From NCBI GenBank assembly GCA_029959085.1, contig JARWIR010000093.1, positions 744,001 through 808,000 of the forward strand: DNA of 64,000 nt, in the 5' to 3' direction. Shown in pieces: positions 12,226 to 21,509 of the stretch; positions within the stretch are counted from its first letter, which is position 1, and every line of letters begins with the position of its first letter. The notes under the pieces are model-generated. The model was not told the DNA's origin. It was given only the letters and a program-made list of their open reading frames with translations, and did no database searches. The position numbers and the translations under genes were made by a program. Origin of the DNA: Nemophila menziesii (taxonomy: Eukaryota; Streptophyta; Magnoliopsida; Boraginales; Hydrophyllaceae).

Positions 12226-12640
12226 TTTTCTCTTAATATAAATACTCAGTATCAACATGGATCATGTTCAGTGTCACCGTCGATCATATTTAATATTACC
12301 ATCCATTATACAAGGTATTAGTTAAAGAACTCATGTCTTATATTGACAATAATTTGTGAAGTTGAATTAAGAAAAAATTGCAATTCCTTAACCTTTTTAT
12401 GGACAAAAAATCTCTCACTCTCACATAAATACAAATGGATCGAGGATTTTTAATATTTTATTTAATTAAATTAGTTTAATATTATACTTTAGTATACACT
12501 TTATTTTTTATTTTTGTATAATAATATTCCTATTGATATAGCATTTTTATTTTATTTTTTATTGTGATTTTAGATATAAAATATATCGTATATATATTCG
12601 CCTAATTGTCAAAATATAAAATTTAAATAAATAGTTTTCA
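12226..12640. other. AT-rich intergenic sequence
   Basis: No coding or RNA gene is visible. The left part carries CTCAGTATCA and TTCAGTGTCACC motifs that resemble the irregular repeats at 36382-36555. Confidence 0.4.
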
Positions 12641-12653
12641 ATTATTATTATTA

Positions 12654-14447
12654 TCAAGAAGCGCACACAATCATTTTTGGAGTGGTCCAACCACTCTTAT
12701 CTTTCGTAAGGTGATTCCACAATTTATTAGGAGGATCTCTGTAGGGAATCTGGTCACCCCCATCTAGTGCTCCCTTATTCTCCATCCAATCAGTACAATA
12801 ATTAGCTTCCCTGTACACTATGAGTGAACTCAAAACCTCCATTGTTTATAGTATATCCTTGCACTCCTTGAGTATTGTGTCCGACCAATCATCTTTATTC
12901 CCACCGTCTTTCACTAATGCGTGTAACGCGAGCGCGTCAGTTTCTAAAATAACTTTCTCGTACTTTCTCTTAATTGTCATATACAACTCAAAGTGTAGCG
13001 CGATTAATTCTGGTTGAAACGTTGAACTAACCATGGATGATCCCGCAAAACCACCTAGGAGATTTTCTTGTTTGTCCCGAAACTTTCCTCCAATATTCGC
13101 CTTATTTGATCCATACGCTAACAGTGGCGGACTTAGGATATTTTATCTAAGGGGGCTAATGTATAAGGGGTTTGGAAATAACGTTAGATGCACTTTATAA
13201 TTTGAAGATCGAAATTTTTCTGTTTTTTTAATTTTTCTGATTTGGAATAAAAGTTTCAAATTAATTCGAGTTGATGATATTTTTATTTTGATAAAAATTA
13301 TTTGAAATAATTTAAATTAAAAATTTTAAAATAAATTATAAGTTAATTATATTTATATGGAGCCTTTGGAAACGGTATATTAAGCCACATGACATATGTC
13401 ATTTTTTATTTATCTTTTTTCAAGTCTTTCACATTTGCACAAAATATATGGTGAACTCAAACCATCATTTAGTATACATAAGTCCGCCACACTGTATGCT
13501 AAACAACCATCGACATTTAATTTCACCCTAACTTCCGGTTTAACCCATATTACAAGGGTATTCTTAGCCGAGATAATTATAACCCATCCCTTTCTTTGTC
13601 CCAAGCTTAAACGTACTTTACTGCTGCATTTTTGACAATGTACCTCAATGGTTTCATATCTTTCCGCCCTTACCATCATTAAAATACCTATAATTTCTAT
13701 CCACCCAAATAAACGAGCAGACAGCAAGAGCGACTGTCCGCAATTCAAGCCCTTCGAACACCTCCTTACACTCCATCATCGTTCTCCACCAGCCACCATC
13801 ATTTCTGAAAAACGCCTCCTATTCACCTGCATTGCCAATTGCCATCACCTTGCTGCTGGTCAGGCGCAACAGCTGAAACCCCTTGTGCTTCGCTGGCAGT
13901 ATTGTTCCTTGTCTCTTGAACAGCACCTGTACTATTATTCAAGACTATACGGAATTTCATCCAGTTTACCGCTGCTATTGCTCGCAATTACTCTATCACA
14001 GGAGCTGCTACCTGAAACAGTCTGACCCAATTCTGCTTTTTCTCTAGCTTTAGTGCGCAGCTCCACCAATCTCGGGCATTCCTCCCATAAGTCATTACAC
14101 CGTTTGCAATCCCGGAATAAGTGAACAGATGTTTCAAACTCCGCTCCACAAGCCTTACACTCCAAAGGGATGGACATTCCTCGCTGTACAAGCTACCGCG
14201 CAGTTAGTAATCTATCCTAAATATCTCTCCAGATGAGAAATATCATATCTTCTGCGGACATTTTAGAGTCCAAATATTTTTCCCATATGAACTCCAAAGA
14301 TACCGCCACAGGCATAATACTTTTGGGGAAGTTGTTACAATAAATGGTGACAAAAGGAGGATTATCTATGCAAATTTCTAGTTTGACAAAGTTTGTCGGA
14401 GAAGTAACTTGTGACAAAAAGAGCTGCTGCTGCAATCTTCTTTGCAC
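12654..14447 (-). pseudogene. LINE ORF2 C-terminal relic (zf-RVT and RNase H)
   Basis: Reading leftward, 14177-13935 shows a zinc-binding reverse-transcriptase motif of the LINE type (CKACGAEF...HLFRDC). Then 13600-13510 gives the start of the RNase H domain (KLNVDGCLAYS). After removing the insertion at 13122-13494 the RNase H frame continues through 13034-12846 (ETDALALHAL) and, past one TAA stop, to 12654. This is the C-terminal part of an L1-type plant LINE ORF2. Upstream reverse transcriptase and endonuclease are absent, and stops break the frame between 14447 and 13748. A domesticated RNase H gene is unlikely given the stops. Confidence 0.75.
13122..13494. mobile_element. hAT-type MITE (373 bp) with CAGTGGCGGA termini
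   Basis: The left end reads CAGTGGCGGACTTA and the right end, reverse complemented, CAGTGTGGCGGACTTA. The flanks TACGCTAA (13114-13121) and TATGCTAA (13495-13502) are an 8-bp target-site duplication with one mismatch. These features fit hAT elements, whose termini often begin CAGTGGCGGA. It carries no transposase and splits the RNase H frame of a LINE relic, which reads through when the insert is ignored. Confidence 0.85.
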
Positions 14448-14539
14448 TTTGGTTCTCCATAGAGAATAGCCGAGGTTTCACTTTCAAACAAACAAACAAA
14501 CAAACAAATAAACAATAATGACAAATTTCCAATCGTTTA

Positions 14540-15070
14540 CAAATTAAATGTTAGCCGACAAGTCAATAGATGGGTTGACACGCTAGTATCATGTCCATGG
14601 TGCGAGATTCAATCAGAGACAGCAGAGCACATATTCTAAGTGCTATATGGCGCAAGAGGTATGGGAAACGGTATTAAAGGAGTGGAATACTTGTCAAGGA
14701 CTTCTTGGAGCTTCACACACTGTTATGTTGGCTCAGATACATTGGGGGTCAAAGTGACTGGGACATGGGAGTTAGAGGGTCTGTAGTGGAAAGGATTTTG
14801 TGTAACGACTTATAATGGATCAAGAGAACAAGGTAGAGACTTTTTAAATGGAACTACAACAAACGCATATTGGAGGAGCAAACAGCTCACAGTCGAGCTG
14901 CTAGACATGATGACTTTTCAGATGCTGCTATACAACAACAAATCATTACCATATCAGGCTTGAGGAATAAAAGTCGAGGTCAAACATGCCTTATATGGTC
15001 GATTTGGACCCTCCGGAACGAGTTTAAGGGTGAGAATCGTCCGAGGGCCTACAAGATACGGATTAAATGA
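14540..15070 (+). pseudogene. LINE ORF2 fragment, plus strand
   Basis: At 14595-14680 a CPWCEIQSETAEHIF motif followed by YMAQEVW in shifted frames is the zf-RVT zinc-binding segment found near the end of plant LINE ORF2. The rest is riddled with stops. It lies in opposite orientation to the neighbouring relic at 12654-14447. Confidence 0.6.
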
Positions 15071-15256
15071 AAAGAAAGATATGTTTCATGATACCAACGG
15101 GACCTCGCCCCTTAAAAATAATTCTCCAGCTAACACGAAAGCAAGAAATCTAACTAAATAAATTGAGTAACGAAAAATTCTAATAACTTAAAACACTTCC
15201 TTATCTGGGCTAAAACCAGCTAAGTAAAAGATGGTACACTCTAACAATCTTCTATA

Positions 15257-16467
15257 TCAAGCCCATATAGCCATGACAGACATTCCACCAGCCCCTACTA
15301 GAACAGCCAAAAAACATTTAACCTGAAGCTTAATATCTCCTTGCAACTTTATACCCATGAAATCTGCTGCTAAAAGATCCACTAAAGCCATGTAAATCAA
15401 AAGCCCTGCTGATGAAGCATTAAGCAATCCTTCAGTAATCAAAGCAACTGGACTATTTTCTCTGTATATACTTGATAATCCTATCCCCAAAGCAATCCCA
15501 AAGGGCGTTGTAACGGAGAAAAATAACGCCATTACAACTTTCTTCAATGAGTTGAACTCCGCCTGTTTAATAATTATTATTCTAACTGAATAATTTGTTT
15601 ACTAATTACTTATTAAAAAAAAACAAAATTATTCTCTTACCTGAAGAATACAACCGCCAAGTCCCACTCCTTCAAACAATTGATGGAAACATAGGGCAGC
15701 TATAAGTCCTTTAATTGTACAAGTATTGTTTGAGGCTCCAAGAGAAAGTCCTATCACTACCGAATGAACTATAATCCCAAGCTCTAAAACCTGCATAAAA
15801 TATAAGCGTGACATAATTAGTTAAAAAAAAAAAAACCTAAATAAGTATAAAGTAAGAGCATTAAATGAGAACTATTTACCATGGCAATAACTCTATAACG
15901 CAAAAGCTGTTTACTATCCGTTACATCCTTAAGATTGATTGTTCCATGATGGTGACCATGTCCAAAATTCCCTGGCGCTTCTTCATCTCCATGAACTCCT
16001 TCCTGAATAGGTTTCTTGCTATATATACTTGTAGCTATAGAGTCTACCATTAATGTCACAATTGCAGAAAGCATTGCAACAAACCCACTGAAGGGAAAAT
16101 TATGCCAAGGATTATCTTTCAAACAACTTGAAGATAACATTTCAAAAGAATCTGGTAAAACGTGCATAAACCCTGTTGCGAGAATGATCCCAGAAGCAAA
16201 AGCCTTTACTATGACAAACAAACTCCGATCAGGACTTAAAGCAGGGATCGATTTTGTGATCATTGGTAATGACACTCCGATCATACTTGTCACCAAAATC
16301 GAAACAATAGCAATAATCTTTAAGGGCAATGCTTTCGATTTGCTTACACATTTATCTGACGTTTCTGGTCCACACTCGTTTTCCGCTAGAACATAGTTTG
16401 TGAAGAACTGGAGGAGGATGAGTATAAGGATTATAGCATTGCGCTTCTTTTCTGTAGAAGTAGCCAT
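15257..16467 (-). CDS. ZIP family iron/zinc transporter, IRT1-like (gene 1)
   Basis: Three exons: 16467-15880, 15790-15641 and 15562-15257. The introns are 89 and 78 bp with GT-AG ends and all junctions are in phase 0. They encode 347 residues, a typical IRT length. Residues 9-28 look like a signal peptide or first hydrophobic stretch, followed by the KALPLK motif and helices 1-3 ([10 protein letters not shown] at 100-109). The cytoplasmic variable loop carries GHGHHHG at 169-175. Exon 2 holds the family signature: [12 protein letters not shown] with His205 in helix 4 and CFHQLFEG with His232 and Glu236 in helix 5. Exon 3 ends with [16 protein letters not shown] and the C-terminal helix. ZIP proteins import divalent iron, zinc or manganese across the plasma membrane or from organelles. 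No stops or frameshifts are seen, so the gene appears intact. The closest relative in the window is at 23025-28212. Substrate range cannot be read from sequence. Confidence 0.95.
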
Positions 16468-16517
16468 TGATACTCTGAGAAAATAATGTGCGTCTGTTTG
16501 TTTAAGATAATAATGTT

Positions 16518-16530
16518 GTTTATATATTCA
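16518..16530 (-). promoter_or_regulatory. Candidate TATA box of ZIP gene 1
   Basis: On the minus strand this reads TGAATATATAAAC, about 55 bp upstream of the ATG at 16467. Position and sequence suit a core promoter, with a short 5' UTR implied. Confidence 0.5.
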
Positions 16531-17277
16531 AAATTTAAGAGTTCTAATGAAAATGGATTTCCAGAACACGGATCTCTTTTGAAGATTTGATAATTTAAAT
16601 ATTTAACTACTTTGACTTAAGTTATCATAATGTCATCATACGGGAAGGTTAGTTTTATTTTTATTGGGTAGTTTCTAAAATATGTCCGTATAAATATTAT
16701 AATAAATTCATAAAATATAAATATGACGACATGGCTTAATATACATTTTTCTCTTTTCAAGTATATCTTAATAAAAGAAGATTTTTTTTCATATTATAAT
16801 ATTATTAATTCATATTACCATAATATTATAATAAAACGTCATTCTTAAATGATTGACAGAATGGAAAAAAAATAATTATTGATAGAAGAATTGTAAATAT
16901 TTAAAAAAAAAATGTTTTTATTTTTTTGCAAAGAATTATAATTGATGAAATAAAAACAAAACAAAAGCTATTACGTAATATATGTTGTCTATTAGGTATG
17001 ATCACGTGTGCCTTAACTACTATAAAATTAAAAAAGTTATACTAGCATTTCAATTGGAACGAGGTATAGCATGTTTATAAATATACACAAATATACAAAT
17101 ATACAAATATAGTTATCTAAAAGGTACCGTAAAAGATTAAAAAAAAATAAAAGGAAATCATTAATACAATTGTGTCAATAGGTATGAAATACGTTTATAT
17201 GTAAAAAAAATTATTTAAAGAGTCTAAAAATCTAAAAATTTAGAGAGAAAGTCTCAACTAAAAAACATTCTAAGAAA
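16531..17277. other. Upstream region of ZIP gene 1
   Basis: Very AT-rich sequence without coding potential. It contains one G-box CACGTG at 17003-17008, listed separately, and short ATACAAATATAC repeats near 17085-17110. Confidence 0.5.
17003..17008. promoter_or_regulatory. G-box CACGTG upstream of ZIP gene 1
   Basis: The palindrome CACGTG lies about 540 bp upstream of the start codon. G-boxes and E-boxes bind bHLH factors, and the iron-deficiency regulators of IRT-type genes are bHLH proteins. A single hexamer can occur by chance, so the functional link is inference. Confidence 0.3.
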
Positions 17278-17295
17278 GGCCTAATTTGATTTTTT

Positions 17296-17399
17296 TTTTT
17301 TTAATACATGAGAGAGCCATTTTGGACTCAGAGTCATTTTGTCTCCAATGAGATTCGATCCCAAAACCTCTTGGTCTCTGAGGAGTAACCTAACCACTA
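17296..17399 (-). mobile_element. tRNA-derived SINE (short, minus strand)
   Basis: On the minus strand the unit starts TAGTGGTTAGGTTACTCCT, which resembles a pol III A box. It carries GGGATCGAATCTC about 45 bp on, resembling a B box, and ends in an A-rich tail (the T run at 17290-17302). Direct repeats of about 18 bp flank it: GGCCTAATTTGATTTTTT at 17278-17295 and the same with one extra T at 17400-17418. Tail, boxes and long duplication together indicate LINE-mediated retroposition. Confidence 0.7.
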
Positions 17400-17439
17400 G
17401 GCCTAATTTTGATTTTTTGGTTTTTTTTTAATCTTTTTA

Positions 17440-17870
17440 CCTCTATTCAGTTGTGTCGTTGGTACGGACCAATATTGTTTCTGTTTTGGTACAGACCAAT
17501 ATTTTCTCGTTTTGGTACGTACCAACTTCTATTAGTTTGTTTACGATTTATTAAATGTAACTTAAATGCTTTTTGTCCACGTCTAAGGTTAATGTCCGCT
17601 TATTTAGATACCCGATCGAAGCTACCATATAAATGTCAAAGCATTGGTACGTGCCAAACAAAGTTTTTTAGTTTTTGTCCATGTCCAAGGTTAATGTCTG
17701 TAATTATTTGGATACCCGATCGAAGCTACTGTGTCAAGGTACAAGCATTGGTATGCGCCAAACAAAGGTTTTCCCGCAAAAACAATACAAAAATCTATTT
17801 CACGATAATTTTTCACAACAAAAACCTAATTGGTATATAACAAACACATCAGTTTGGTATGTACCAAATT
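17440..17870. repeat. Cluster of TTGGTACGTACCAA palindromes with a 100-bp tandem duplication
   Basis: Copies of a 14-bp palindrome lie at 17459-17472, 17486-17499, 17512-17525 (perfect), 17644-17657, 17748-17761 and 17854-17867 (palindromic variant with TATGTA core). The segment 17573-17672 is repeated with changes at 17673-17772, each ending in the palindrome. Both repeat units contain GATACCCGATCGAAGCTAC. No gene is recognised. Confidence 0.7.
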
Positions 17871-17911
17871 GATCTAGATCCAAAATAAACAAGACATCAT
17901 TTCACACTGTT

Positions 17912-18645
17912 TTGAACAGAAATTTAAAAAAAAAAATTGGAACCAATCTCTTCACACTCGAAATTGGAACAAAACCAAAAAATATTCAAAAACCAAAAAA
18001 TATTCAGAACCAATATCTTCACATTCGTCAACAGAAAAAAATTAAAAAAAAACAAAAAATGGTGATGGTCCGCGAAGAACCAGACTGGAGGGGGCGAGGA
18101 GAATCAGTTGTTGGTGGGAAGGTGAAGATGAGGGTGGTGGTGGGTTTCTTTTGCAAGACAGTGGCTGCGCGGAGATAGTCTTTTGTTGGAGAATGGGCCA
18201 CGCGAGGCGGCGTTGGTGAGGCACTGGAGCGGAAGGTTGCAGACTCCGGTGGAGCGGCGCTGTTGAAGTTGCGTGGTGGAGGATGGGGCATGCAGGAAAG
18301 AGATGGAGATGATGGTGGTGCAGCTGACGGGCTTTATACAGGAGCGACGACTATGACGGGGTTTACGCGTGCAGGTGAGTGTCACATCTGAATGATCTGA
18401 TGGGCAGATCTGAGCGACGTCGGTGACGGGTTTTACGCGTGATGCTCCTGCCATGCCCAGATCTGGAAAAAGACAGGGTATACGCATGCAGGAGAGCGTC
18501 CACATCTAATGGCGGCATCGGTTTACGCGTGCAGGAGAGCGGCGGAGTGAAGAGGAGTGTTCTGGAGATGGTGGGATGCTGAGCAACGGCCATGAGAGAA
18601 CGGAAGGAAGGATGAAGAGGAGGGAGGCCATCAGTTTTCTACTGT
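17912..18645. other. GC-rich non-coding stretch with TTTACGCGTGCAGG repeats
   Basis: Base composition changes abruptly from the AT-rich surroundings. The motif TTTACGCGTGCAGG, sometimes extended to GAGAGCG, recurs near 18363, 18432, 18480 and 18522 with variants. Long frames on both strands lack any recognisable domain and are probably composition effects. It may be the terminal region of a DNA transposon or a captured fragment. Confidence 0.45.

Positions 18646-18649
<4 letters not shown>

Positions 18650-18735
<86 letters not shown>
18650..18735. repeat. (GA)n microsatellite, about 43 units
   Basis: A pure GA/AG dinucleotide run ending in a short G tract. The arginine-glutamate and leucine-serine frames here are artefacts of the repeat. 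Confidence 0.97.
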
Positions 18736-18741
<6 letters not shown>

Positions 18742-18944
18742 ACGGGACCAGAGAGAGACGAGAGAGAAACGGTTTTGAAACCATAATAGGGTTCTTTATT
18801 TTATTTTCAACGTGGACTGTATAGATAAGGGGAGGAAGGGTTGTTTTGGGTTTTTTCTTTTTTTTAGTTGGGTTTCAAGTATTAGTTAGAGAGGGAATTT
18901 TGTGATTATCGTTGATGTTTTTGGGCCTTTATAAATAATTGCCC

Positions 18945-19850
18945 CTAAAAATACAAAGAGCAAATTCCACTTTTAGGCCATAACCTATGTCCTAAAAAGA
19001 TTTTTATACCAAACGTTTAAAAAGTACCATTTTTAGGCCATACGTATTCGAAATACCAATTTTTAGGTTATTTCACTAATTTCGTGAGATATTTCGTAAA
19101 ATTTAAGGATAATTTGGGTATTTCAAATAAACTATATTTTTATTTGACCGCGTCACGAACTAAGAACTCTATTTAAAGTATCGAAATTGTCCTTGGAACT
19201 ATGATGTAGATCTTCCCGCCTAGTCGCGTCTAGGCGCCGCGTAGGCGTCAACTCCCCCTTTTGCCGCTTACGCCTAGTTAAATTTCTAGGCATTTCTGCC
19301 TAGCCCCTTAGTCGCCGTGGAATAAGCGCCTAGCCCGTCTAGGCACTAATTAATGGCAAAAAATGACCGCCTAGGAGCTGATTAATTGAAAAACATGCCA
19401 ACATAGACCTTTTTGTTATTTTTCTTATTCTCGAGAATTCTTTAGTTGATATTATAACTCATTCTTTAGTATTTTTATTTTACTATAGTGTTGTTAGATG
19501 AATTTTATGACTTAAATAGTTAAAATTGTTATAATGATTACATATATATTACTAAATATACAAAATTACACATCGGGATTCAAAACCGTCTAATCCGCCT
19601 AGGCCCCGTGTAATCCCTCCTAGGCGCTAGGCCCCAATCGACCGCCTAGCGCCCAATACCGAGATCTACAACATAGCCTTGGAATTCTATGAAATATCTC
19701 AAAAAATAGTGAAATTGCATAAGAATATGTGTTTTTTCATACGTTTGGCTTGAAAATAGTATTTTGAAACATTTGGGCTAAAAATATTTGTAGACCATAT
19801 GTAATGGCGTAAAAATGAGATTTTCTATAAAACAAACTATTCTAAACAGC
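18945..19850. repeat. Foldback (MITE-like) repeat split by a hAT MITE
   Basis: The left arm 18960-19125 and right arm 19690-19845 are diverged inverted copies. Shared landmarks are TTTTAGGCCATA, CCAAACGTTT, CCATACGTAT and TTTCACTAATTTCGTGAGATATTTC with its counterpart. The hAT MITE at 19199-19676 lies inside. No terminal duplication could be fixed by eye. Confidence 0.55.
19199..19676. mobile_element. hAT-type MITE rich in CTAGGCG motifs (copy 1, 478 bp)
   Basis: The left terminus reads CTATGATGTAGATCT and the right terminus, reverse complemented, CTATGTTGTAGATCTCGG. The 8-bp duplication CCTTGGAA is exact at 19191-19198 and 19677-19684. Both ends are GC-rich with repeated CTAGGCG and GCCTAG motifs around an AT-rich core. 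No transposase. Copy 2 at 21818-22266 is in the opposite orientation. Confidence 0.85.
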
Positions 19851-19997
19851 CTGGATCGTCTTTGACCCTTGAATTCACTTATTCGCATTAATTTCATTAA
19901 TTGTTTTGACTAATAAAAAAAGTTAATTGTCACTTATCCACTCTATTAGACAAAAGGATGTTCAATGTTCGATCCACGCTAACCACAATCTTCTAAA

Positions 19998-20140
19998 TAT
20001 TTGGCAACCCAGCGGTTAGATATTTGACTTTCACCTAGGAGACCGAGGTTTGATCCCCATCAATGGAATAAAACTTTTTTTAATTGCTCGCCCAGAGGAC
20101 CTGGGTTTGATTTCCATTAATGGAACATATTTTTCCTTTT
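19998..20140 (+). repeat. Possible tRNA-derived SINE fragments, plus strand
   Basis: CCCAGCGGTTAGATATTTG followed by GAGGTTTGATCCCC resembles the A and B boxes of a tRNA-derived SINE. Directly downstream a second B-box-like GGGTTTGATTTCC precedes another T-rich run. No terminal duplications could be established. Confidence 0.4.
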
Positions 20141-20195
20141 TTTATGAACCTTGAATCTTAAACCACAAACCATGAAACTTAAACCTTATACTTTT

Positions 20196-20447
20196 TTTTT
20201 CGATGTATGGGTGTTCGGCCCAGCTTACGCGCACCACGACTAATCCCATAGGAAATATACACGCCTCCTCATGCATACTCCCACTTAATCAGACCTAGGT
20301 TACCCATGTTCAGGGAGGAGACTCGAACCATGCACCCCTTGCTTACCCCCTCTAAGGGCTCAAGAAATAACACGGCTGAGGGGATTCAAACCATGTACCT
20401 CCTAGATGAGAGACAGGGTGCTGGCCACTGAGCTAGTCCCAGTGGTT
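20196..20447 (-). mobile_element. tRNA-derived SINE, minus strand, with two B-box-like motifs
   Basis: On the minus strand it opens GGGACTAGCTCAGTGG, a good tRNA 5' end with an A box, then ATGGTTTGAATCCCC as a B box, and later a second TGGTTCGAGTCTCC. It ends CCATACATCG followed by an A tail (T run at 20190-20198). A 5'-truncated relative occurs at 41150-41275. The paired tRNA-like motifs suggest a dimeric head. Confidence 0.65.
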
Positions 20448-20449
20448 AA

Positions 20450-20700
20450 ATACAAAGTTCCTAAACCACTAAGCCATAACAACTTATAAAAAAATTAAAA
20501 AAAAATTAAAAAAAATAAAAAAAAATAAAAATAAATAAACCTTATACTTTTAACCATGAACTAACTTGTTTAAAAAAATTCATGTAAGCTAAATACAACA
20601 AATGTATTATTAGTATAAAAAAAATATGTATAAGAAATTAAAAATCATGAACCATAAATTAAAAATTGTTTGGACATGTGTTAATATATTAATAAATAAC
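20450..20700. other. A-rich low-complexity stretch
   Basis: Runs of AAAAATTAAAAAA and scattered AT-rich sequence; no feature recognised. Confidence 0.5.
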
Positions 20701-21450
20701 CTTAACCTTAAGATTAATCTTATCTCTAGCCCAAGAATTAGCCTTAGCCTTAGTCTTAGACTTAGACTTAGACTTAGACTTAGACTTAGACTTAGACTTA
20801 GACTTAGACTTAGACTTAGACATATCCCTCGCCTTAGCCCTAGCCCTAGCCTTAGCTTTAACCTTAACATTAACCCCTTAACCTTGACCTCAACCCCTTG
20901 ATTGTTAATCTTAACTATTTCCCTAACCTTAATCTAACGTACCGTAACCATAACCTTAATCTTAAACTTAAACCTAACCTTAACTTAAACCGTAAACTTA
21001 CCCTTAATCTTAAATTTAACCTTAATATTAACCTTAATTTTACCCTTACACTTAACCTTAACCTTAAACCTTACACCTTAAAACTTAAACCCTAAACCTT
21101 AAAACTTAAACCCTAAACCTTAAAACATAAACCTTAATCTTCACATTCACCTTCACCTTCATCTTAACATTAACCTTAACCTTAAGCCTTAAAACTTAAA
21201 CCTTAAACCTTGAACCTTAAACCTAAACCTTAACCTTAAAACTTAACCTTAACCTTAACCTTAACCATAGCCTTTACCTTTACCTTTACCTTAACCTTCA
21301 TCTTAAATTTTTAACATTAACCTTAACTTTAAATTTAAAACTTAACCTTAACCTCCCAACCCCTTAATTATTAACCTTAACCATATCCTTAACCTTATCC
21401 TTACCGTAAACCTAACGTGAACATTAACCTTAAACATAAACTTAAACTTA
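20700..21450. repeat. Degenerate CTTAGA / CCTTAA hexamer array
   Basis: A pure GACTTA run fills 20752-20821 and grades on both sides into imperfect CCTTAA and CCTAAC repeats for about 750 bp, with islands of TAAACCCTAAACC near 21085-21125 that resemble the plant telomere repeat CCCTAAA. Long frames are leucine- or asparagine-rich artefacts. Confidence 0.9.
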
Positions 21451-21509
21451 ACATTGAGTTGTCAATAATGAGCCCAGTGGGCCTTCAAACTTAAGCCATT
21501 TGTTGAATC

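Noticed and set aside
12654..13034. Possible domesticated RNase H gene
   Set aside because: One in-frame stop, a MITE inside the domain and broken upstream frames make a decayed LINE the simpler explanation.
15865..16396. Plus-strand frames opposite ZIP gene 1
   Set aside because: They are antisense shadows of exon 1; the minus strand carries the conserved family motifs and splice sites.
18506..18824. Frames encoding long Ser-Leu or Arg-Glu runs
   Set aside because: They are translations of the (GA)n microsatellite.
20330..20445. Possible functional tRNA gene
   Set aside because: A and B boxes are present but the sequence cannot be folded into a full cloverleaf with paired acceptor stem, and it continues into a SINE body with an A tail.
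20610..21095. Leucine/arginine- and asparagine/leucine-rich frames
   Set aside because: They are translations of the hexamer array.
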